Origin: Paenibacillus sp. FSL R10-2734
Lineage (GTDB): Bacteria > Bacillota > Bacilli > Paenibacillales > Paenibacillaceae
Assembly (NCBI RefSeq): GCF_037963865.1
Contig: NZ_CP150170.1
Coordinates: forward strand, 5,394,001 to 5,458,000
DNA length: 64,000 nucleotides
Direction: 5' to 3'
Part shown: positions 58,944-64,000 of the stretch, piece by piece
Numbering within the stretch: the first letter of the stretch is position 1
Layout of the letters: the number at the start of each line of letters is the position of its first letter
Position numbers and translations under genes: made by a program
The notes under the pieces: model-generated
What the model was told of the DNA's origin: nothing
Seen by the model: the letters and a program-made list of their open reading frames with translations, nothing else
Database searches by the model: none

Positions 58944-60809
58944 GTGAAAAAAGATTTTCAGATTAAAAACAAGCCCTTTCTAATCTTTAGCTTCATCCTG
59001 CTCTTAAAATGCGCAGTGGCCTGGTTCGTGGTATTTAATGACGGCCCTAATTGGAGCATGCTGCTCACAGAGATTCCTTTCTTCTTTATCGTATTTGGAC
59101 TCATTGAGTGGATGGCTTCCAAGCGGAAGTTTCTGTATTACATGATTGCGAACTTATTAATCTCAGTGATTTATTTTGCCGTCCTAATGTATTACAAATA
59201 TTACGGTGTGATTGCTACTTACCATGCCTTGGAACAAGCGGATAAAGTAACCAAAGTAGGAGAAAGCACGTACTCCTTGCTGGACCCTTACTATTTGTTC
59301 ATTTTTGTAGATATTGTAGTCTTCATGTTCTTTATGTTCCGTCCGAAATATATTGCAATTTGGAAAGAAAGAGGCATGAAGCGACGCATGAACCGGACTG
59401 CTTTGCTTGGGATTATCAGCGTTTCTCTTGCGATCTGTGTCTTTAATATTTGGCCAAATCACGCCAGTATGAACGAGACTAAAAAGGCGGAGAGTATGGG
59501 GATTCTCAATTACGAGGTATATACCCTTTTTGCCGACACCACGGAAAAGGAAGAAATGATCGACAGCAAAGAAATTACGCAACAGGCAGTGGACGCTACT
59601 AAAGGAATTACGGAGCCAGTCTCACCAAAGTACTGGGCAGCGGCTCAAGGTAAGAATCTAATTGTGGTGCAAATGGAGTCATTTCAGAACTTTCTGCTGG
59701 GCTTAAGCATTGATGGACAGGAAGTGACTCCAAATCTAAATAAACTTATAGCTAGCGAACATTATTTCAATAACTTCTATACGAACGCGGGGCAAGGAAC
59801 AACATCAGATGCAGAATTTGTAGTGAACACCTCGCTATATGTTCCTCATCACGAAGTAGCCACTTCCTCCAACTATATGACCAAGGAGCTTCCGAGCCTG
59901 CCTAAACTGATGAAAGCTAATGGATACAATACGGCCACCTTTCACACCAACAGCGTGGAATTCTGGAATCGCAAAACCTTATACAAGGTGCTGGGCTTTG
60001 ATAAATACTACGATCAGTCCTTTTATGGAGATGATGATCATATCGCATTTGGATCTTCCGATGAGGTGCTGTATGCCAAGACCGTTCCTGAATTAGTCAA
60101 AATGGATGCGGAAGACGATCCTTTTTACGCGATGGTCATTTCTATGAGCGCTCATCACCCTTATAAAATGCCAGAATCTAAATTTAAAATGACGTTGCCT
60201 AAACGGTACGAAGGGACCTTAGTCGGCGACTATATTTTAGCCCAAAATTATGCGGATTACGCCATGGGACAATTTCTAGACGAACTGAAGTTCAGCGGGT
60301 TATGGGACGATAGCGTGATTGTCTTCTACGGAGATCATCAAGGTGTATCCCTGTATTCCCTTGACGGCAATGAGAAATCATTAATGGAGGAAATGGTTGG
60401 ACACGAGTATGGCTATACAGATATGTTCAACGTTCCTTTCATTGTTCATGCTCCAGGCATAGGCCAACCTACTGTCTACACCCAGACCGGTGGTCAGATC
60501 GACATTTTACCGACTGTAGCTAATCTGTTAGGTATCTCTATGAAGGACCAGCTCCACTTCGGAGAAGACCTGATGAATCAACAGACTAATCTACTACCAG
60601 TCAGACACTTTCTTCCTACTGGTTCTTTTATTAATGACACAAGTTTGTACTTGACTGGTGTCGATTACGAGGATGGAAATAACTATAACCTAATCGATGG
60701 CTCTGAAACTGAGGGCGGTTCGACCCAAGCACAATTTAATGCCGTTCAGCGACTCCTCAATATGTCTAAAAGTTATATCCTGCAACGGTCAGATTTACCT
60801 GTTAATTGA
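58944..60809 (+). CDS. Lipoteichoic acid synthase family protein
   Basis: 621 residues. Five N-terminal membrane helices (about 10-185) anchor an extracellular sulfatase-like domain (about 230-580). The catalytic Thr is near residue 285 in NAGQGTTSDAEF; further metal ligands are in LIVVQMESFQNFL (Glu), VIVFYGDHQGVS (Asp/His) and DDDHIAF. It polymerises glycerol phosphate from phosphatidylglycerol onto a glycolipid, or acts as a primase. GTG start with AGAGGA 9 nt upstream. Monocistronic. Confidence 0.92.
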   Translation: MKKDFQIKNKPFLIFSFILLLKCAVAWFVVFNDGPNWSMLLTEIPFFFIVFGLIEWMASKRKFLYYMIANLLISVIYFAVLMYYKYYGVIATYHALEQADKVTKVGESTYSLLDPYYLFIFVDIVVFMFFMFRPKYIAIWKERGMKRRMNRTALLGIISVSLAICVFNIWPNHASMNETKKAESMGILNYEVYTLFADTTEKEEMIDSKEITQQAVDATKGITEPVSPKYWAAAQGKNLIVVQMESFQNFLLGLSIDGQEVTPNLNKLIASEHYFNNFYTNAGQGTTSDAEFVVNTSLYVPHHEVATSSNYMTKELPSLPKLMKANGYNTATFHTNSVEFWNRKTLYKVLGFDKYYDQSFYGDDDHIAFGSSDEVLYAKTVPELVKMDAEDDPFYAMVISMSAHHPYKMPESKFKMTLPKRYEGTLVGDYILAQNYADYAMGQFLDELKFSGLWDDSVIVFYGDHQGVSLYSLDGNEKSLMEEMVGHEYGYTDMFNVPFIVHAPGIGQPTVYTQTGGQIDILPTVANLLGISMKDQLHFGEDLMNQQTNLLPVRHFLPTGSFINDTSLYLTGVDYEDGNNYNLIDGSETEGGSTQAQFNAVQRLLNMSKSYILQRSDLPVN

Positions 60810-60843
60810 ACTATAGTTCACCGTTAGCGCAACGACCTCCTAG

Positions 60844-60873
60844 TTGTAGCTGAATTATCCAGTATGGTATAAT
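60844..60873 (+). promoter_or_regulatory. Promoter of the small basic protein gene
   Basis: TTGTAG (60844-60849), 18-nt spacer and consensus TATAAT (60868-60873) are 27 nt before the small gene's ATG. Confidence 0.7.
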
Positions 60874-60900
60874 TTTAAAAAATGGAAGAAGGAATAAACA

Positions 60901-61095
60901 ATGAATGCAAAAGCACACCTTCGCCACCAACGTTTCAACACAGCTCATTACAAGCATAATCAACGAGTAGCGGAGTTTCATAAACGTCATGCTGCTCAAA
61001 TCGCGAACGGTGAGAATGGAAATAGTTTACTATCGAGATGGGAAAGATTTATTTATAATAAAGCATTGGGAATTATGAAAGTAATAAAAAAATAA
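60901..61095 (+). CDS. Small basic protein of unknown function
   Basis: 64 residues, rich in His, Arg, Lys and Asn (MNAKAHLRHQRFNTAHYKHN, then QRVAEFHKRHAAQIANGENG), ending in an amphipathic helix FIYNKALGIMKVIKK. GAAGGA sits about 9 nt before the ATG, and a clean sigma-A promoter is upstream. It does not resemble a known family to me. The coding signal is modest, but promoter plus ribosome site support it. Confidence 0.6.
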   Translation: MNAKAHLRHQRFNTAHYKHNQRVAEFHKRHAAQIANGENGNSLLSRWERFIYNKALGIMKVIKK

Positions 61096-61237
61096 CTCAA
61101 TTAGAGGCTGCCCGTTAGTTCAGCAAGTAGAAGCCTTTCGTCGAAGATTAATGTTTGTCTCATTTACAGTAAACAGGCACGAAGCGACCAGCATATTTTT
61201 TTCAATTATCAACATTAGGAAATAACATAGCCATTTT

Positions 61238-61275
61238 ATAAAAAAATGCCCCTCTGCCATAGGCTTTGGGGCATT
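61238..61275 (-). terminator. Terminator of the alpha-glucosidase gene
   Basis: AATGCCCC (61245-61252) pairs with GGGGCATT (61268-61275). Seven Ts follow on the minus strand. Confidence 0.9.
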
Positions 61276-61294
61276 CTTGCATTTATTAAAATGA

Positions 61295-63037
61295 TTAAAC
61301 GGTAGCAGGCACAGTCTCAAGAGTTGCCTCTTGCTCTACAGGTGCGCTAACCAGCATATACACACGAGATTCGTAAGGACGTAACGCCACAGTTTCGATC
61401 TTCTCGGCAGGGTCAACCTCATAGTTATTCAGCAGCAACTCACTGGAGTCAAATTCCAAATCAAACGGAAGGTCGAACAGTGCTTCCTCTGAAGTCAGGT
61501 TAGACATAACCAGCAATTTCTCATTGCCAAGTGTCCGAGTATAAGCGTAGATTCGTTCGTCTTCAGGCAAAATCAAATCATAGGTTCCATAGACGGTCAC
61601 CGGATTGGCAGCCCGTAGTGCGATTAGCTTTTTATAATGATGATAGATGGAATCAGGGTCCTGCTTCGCACGCTCCACATTGATCTCCGTGAAATTCGGA
61701 TTGACCTTCATCCAAGGCTTACCACTGCTGAAACCAGCGTTCTCAGTGTCATTCCATTGCATTGGCGTTCTGGAGTTGTCGCGACCGTTCTTCCAAATCA
61801 CCTCCATGACTTCTTCATGTGATTTTCCGGCTTCAGTCTCTAAACGATACAGGTTCTTCATCGCTACATCATCATAATCATCCATCGAATCAAATCTTAC
61901 ATTAGTCATACCAATTTCTTGGCCCTGATAAATAAACGGTGTTCCCTGCATCAGGAAGTACATCGTAGCCAGCGATTTGGCCGACTCCTTCCAGTACTCG
62001 CCATCATTGCCCCAAGTAGAAACGGAACGCGGCTGATCGTGATTTTCGATAAAGAGTGCATTCCAGCCTCTACCCTCAAGACCTTTTTGCCAACGAGAAA
62101 GTGCTGACTTCAGCTGCAGAACATCCAAGCCACCAGTAACACTCTTATTCCAAAGGGCTAAATGCTCGAACTGAAAAATCATATTGAATTTACCCTGTTC
62201 CTCGCCTACCCACATTTCCGCTTGATCGACACTTACTCCGCTCGCTTCACCAACAGTCATAATGTCATAACGATCAAATGTTTCCTTTTTCAACTCCTGT
62301 AGAAAATCATGAATTCCTTCCCGATTCATATGACCCTCACCGGACGAAACGTACGGTAGATTCTCTGGATTCGGTAGATCAGGAAGACCTGCAATTTTCT
62401 TGATATGTGATATAGCATCCACTCGGAAGCCGTCGATCCCTTTATCCAGCCACCAATTGACCATACCATATAATTCCTGACGCACTTCAGGATTCTCCCA
62501 GTTGAGGTCAGGCTGTCTTTTGGAGAACACATGCATGAAATATTGCTCTGTAGCAGGGTCGAACTCCCAGATTGAACCGCTAAAAATACTCTCCCAGTTA
62601 TTCGGTTCCTTTCCATCCTTAGGATCTCTCCAAATATAATAATCTCGCTTCGGGTTGTCCTTACTGGAACGCGCTTCAACAAACCAAGGATGTTCGTCAG
62701 AAGTATGGTTAATGACAAGATCCAGAATCAGCTTCATACCCCGTGCATGAACCTCGCTTAATAACTGATCGAAATCAGCCATACTCCCGAATTCCGCCAT
62801 AATATCCTGGTAATCCGAAATATCATATCCATTATCATCGTTCGGGGATTTATAAATAGGACAGATCCAAATGACATTAATGCCAAGGTCCTGTAAATAA
62901 TCGAGTTTAGAGATAACTCCCTGTAAGTCTCCAACGCCATCGCCATTACTGTCCATAAAGCTCCGTGGGTAAATTTGATACGCTGTGGCTTCTTTCCACC
63001 ATGTTCTGTTCAATGTATGCAGCTCCTTCGTATTCAT
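61295..63037 (-). CDS. malL: Alpha-glucosidase / oligo-1,6-glucosidase (GH13)
   Basis: 580 residues, cytoplasmic GH13 subfamily 31 type. WWKEATAYQIYPRSFMDSNG opens the barrel, DLVINHTSDEHPWF is region I, GFRVDAISHIKK carries the nucleophile Asp (about residue 207), VGEASGV the acid/base Glu (about 263) and ENHDQPR the stabiliser Asp (about 337). It splits alpha-1,6 and short alpha-glucosides such as isomaltose or sucrose analogues. Divergent from a LacI-family regulator with palindromes between them. Confidence 0.92.
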   Translation of the reverse strand: MNTKELHTLNRTWWKEATAYQIYPRSFMDSNGDGVGDLQGVISKLDYLQDLGINVIWICPIYKSPNDDNGYDISDYQDIMAEFGSMADFDQLLSEVHARGMKLILDLVINHTSDEHPWFVEARSSKDNPKRDYYIWRDPKDGKEPNNWESIFSGSIWEFDPATEQYFMHVFSKRQPDLNWENPEVRQELYGMVNWWLDKGIDGFRVDAISHIKKIAGLPDLPNPENLPYVSSGEGHMNREGIHDFLQELKKETFDRYDIMTVGEASGVSVDQAEMWVGEEQGKFNMIFQFEHLALWNKSVTGGLDVLQLKSALSRWQKGLEGRGWNALFIENHDQPRSVSTWGNDGEYWKESAKSLATMYFLMQGTPFIYQGQEIGMTNVRFDSMDDYDDVAMKNLYRLETEAGKSHEEVMEVIWKNGRDNSRTPMQWNDTENAGFSSGKPWMKVNPNFTEINVERAKQDPDSIYHHYKKLIALRAANPVTVYGTYDLILPEDERIYAYTRTLGNEKLLVMSNLTSEEALFDLPFDLEFDSSELLLNNYEVDPAEKIETVALRPYESRVYMLVSAPVEQEATLETVPATV

Positions 63038-63047
63038 ATACCCGCTC

Positions 63048-63158
63048 AGGAAAATATTTTCCTAGTTAATTCGCGAATTAGTGATTTTCATAATAAAACT
63101 TAATATAACCGTCTAAAAACCTATCTTTTTATGATTTATATTAGGAAATTATTTTCCT
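63048..63158. promoter_or_regulatory. Palindromic operators between malL and lacI-type gene
   Basis: AGGAAAATATTTTCCT (63048-63063) is a perfect palindrome and AGGAAATTATTTTCCT (63143-63158) a near-copy with one mismatch, 95 bp apart. TAATTCGCGAATTA (63067-63080) is a third perfect palindrome with a central CG, typical of LacI-family sites. Paired copies suggest looping repression. Confidence 0.65.
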
Positions 63159-63285
63159 ATGCGCTCATTATATGATCTTTTATTTTCCCGGTCAACAATA
63201 ATCTTTTGGATTCTTGAAGCTATCCGTGATATGCTTGCGATATATTCTAGAACGAATACAAGCCTGGAAAGTTATGGTGATATTC

Positions 63286-64000
63286 TTGAAGGTAAAAATT
63301 AAAGATATAGCCAAAATGGCTGACGTTTCGATAGCGACCGTATCAAGGGTTGTCAATAACAGCAAACCGGTGAACGAAGAAGTCCGTAAGCGTGTATTGG
63401 AAGCCATGAAACAACTGAATTACCGTCCAAATATTATTGGTTCAGAAGCAGGTAGATCGGATACCCCTCTGATTGGTGTCATTATTCCACAGAATAGTAA
63501 TACCGTGCTGGATGATTTCAATATTGGCATACGTGATCTTGCCGAACTATATGGTTATGATGTTTTGGTCGGATTAACAGACGGCAGTGTTGAAAGTGAA
63601 CTTCATTATTTGAACTTATTCCACCACATGGGGGCTGAGGGATATATATATGTTGGCTCGGTTCCGAATAAGGAGCATCTGGAGATTATCCAGAAATCCG
63701 GGTCACCTTGCGTGTTAGTAGGAGAACAATCTCAGATTGATTCAATCCCTTCTGTTCATCTGGATAATGTTACCGCTTCCTACGAAGCCGTTACTTATCT
63801 GATTCAAAAAGGACATAGAAGTATCGCCATGATCCGCGTATCTGGTGATAATGCGGTGGGCGGCGATCGTTATCGTGGATATCGACAAGCATTGATGGAT
63901 GCTGCTATTACCTTTAGGGAAGAATGGGTTGTAGAAAGTGGAATGGCCGTAGAAGATGGAAGCGACGCTATGCGTCGGATTAAGGATAGCGGGGAGCTGC
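63286..64000 (+). CDS. LacI-family transcriptional regulator, C-terminus cut by window
   Basis: About 238 residues are visible with no stop before the window end. N-terminal LacI HTH: VKIKDIAKMADVSIATVSRV followed by VNNSKPVNEEVRKRVLEAM and LNYRPNIIG. The periplasmic-binding-like core follows (PLIGVIIPQNSN, YIYVGSVPNK, ISLIQKGHRSIAMIRVSGD-like region YLIQKGHRSIAMIRV). I favour a TTG at 63286 with GGTGA 5 nt upstream; ATG 63274 and GTG 63277 are alternatives. It probably represses malL. Confidence 0.85.
   Translation, partial: MKVKIKDIAKMADVSIATVSRVVNNSKPVNEEVRKRVLEAMKQLNYRPNIIGSEAGRSDTPLIGVIIPQNSNTVLDDFNIGIRDLAELYGYDVLVGLTDGSVESELHYLNLFHHMGAEGYIYVGSVPNKEHLEIIQKSGSPCVLVGEQSQIDSIPSVHLDNVTASYEAVTYLIQKGHRSIAMIRVSGDNAVGGDRYRGYRQALMDAAITFREEWVVESGMAVEDGSDAMRRIKDSGEL

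Overview
The window looks like a chromosomal stretch of a Paenibacillus-type Firmicute. Supporting signs are moderate GC, AGGAGG-type ribosome binding sites with frequent TTG and GTG starts, many extracytoplasmic proteins with copper-amine-oxidase-like 'stalk' domains, an LplA/LplB/LplC-type sugar ABC transporter, a DbpA-type helicase, adjacent deoxynucleoside kinases and an LTA-synthase-like enzyme. No rRNA, tRNA, CRISPR array, prophage or plasmid backbone was recognised.

Layout. 1-4.3 kb: methyltransferase, CynX-like MFS transporter and ABC exporter. 4.3-5.2 kb: a non-coding block of four repeat types, including eight 51-bp units. 5.2-9.1 kb: DEAD-box helicase, HD phosphohydrolase, and a second-type histidyl-tRNA synthetase behind a leader peptide and attenuator. 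9.1-19.3 kb: chemoreceptor, BASS transporter, radical SAM protein, lipoprotein, GH18 protein, nucleoside hydrolase and PatB-like lyase.

19.3-42.0 kb, all on the minus strand: a large carbohydrate and sugar-acid catabolic locus. Transcription appears to start at a strong sigma-A promoter at about 40.3 kb, which carries two palindromes at the start site and a cre-like box upstream. It then runs through a solute-binding lipoprotein, two permeases, an MDR dehydrogenase, a beta-propeller protein, a GT4 glycosyltransferase, three Gfo/Idh oxidoreductases, an RraA-like aldolase, two SDRs, an SMP-30 lactonase, an FAH-family hydrolase, an amidohydrolase and an IlvD/Edd dehydratase. A 1-kb junk interval holding a decayed piece of a second ilvD-like gene follows, then an epimerase and a DapA-like protein. 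The upstream regulator is a GntR winged helix fused to a type-1 extracellular solute-binding domain. The enzyme set matches the non-phosphorylated (oxidative) route for L-fucose or L-rhamnose-like sugars: dehydrogenase, lactonase, dehydratase, dehydrogenase, diketo-hydrolase or aldolase. The exact sugar cannot be read from the sequence.

42.0-57 kb is a mobile-element zone. It holds two IS3-family elements and one IS1182-like element, a decayed RCC1-type surface protein, a broken small membrane-protein gene with a G11 tract, the dck/dgk kinases, an orphan carboxynorspermidine synthase-like gene, and a GntR/purine nucleoside phosphorylase/MFS/esterase cluster. 57-64 kb: intact RCC1 surface protein, LTA synthase, a small basic protein, and an alpha-glucosidase divergent from a LacI-family regulator cut by the window end.

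One pattern cuts across regions. Several sequence-unrelated intergenic repeat families (about 4.6, 4.8-5.2, 14.85-15.0 and 42.1/43.5 kb) share the same 51-nt spacing.
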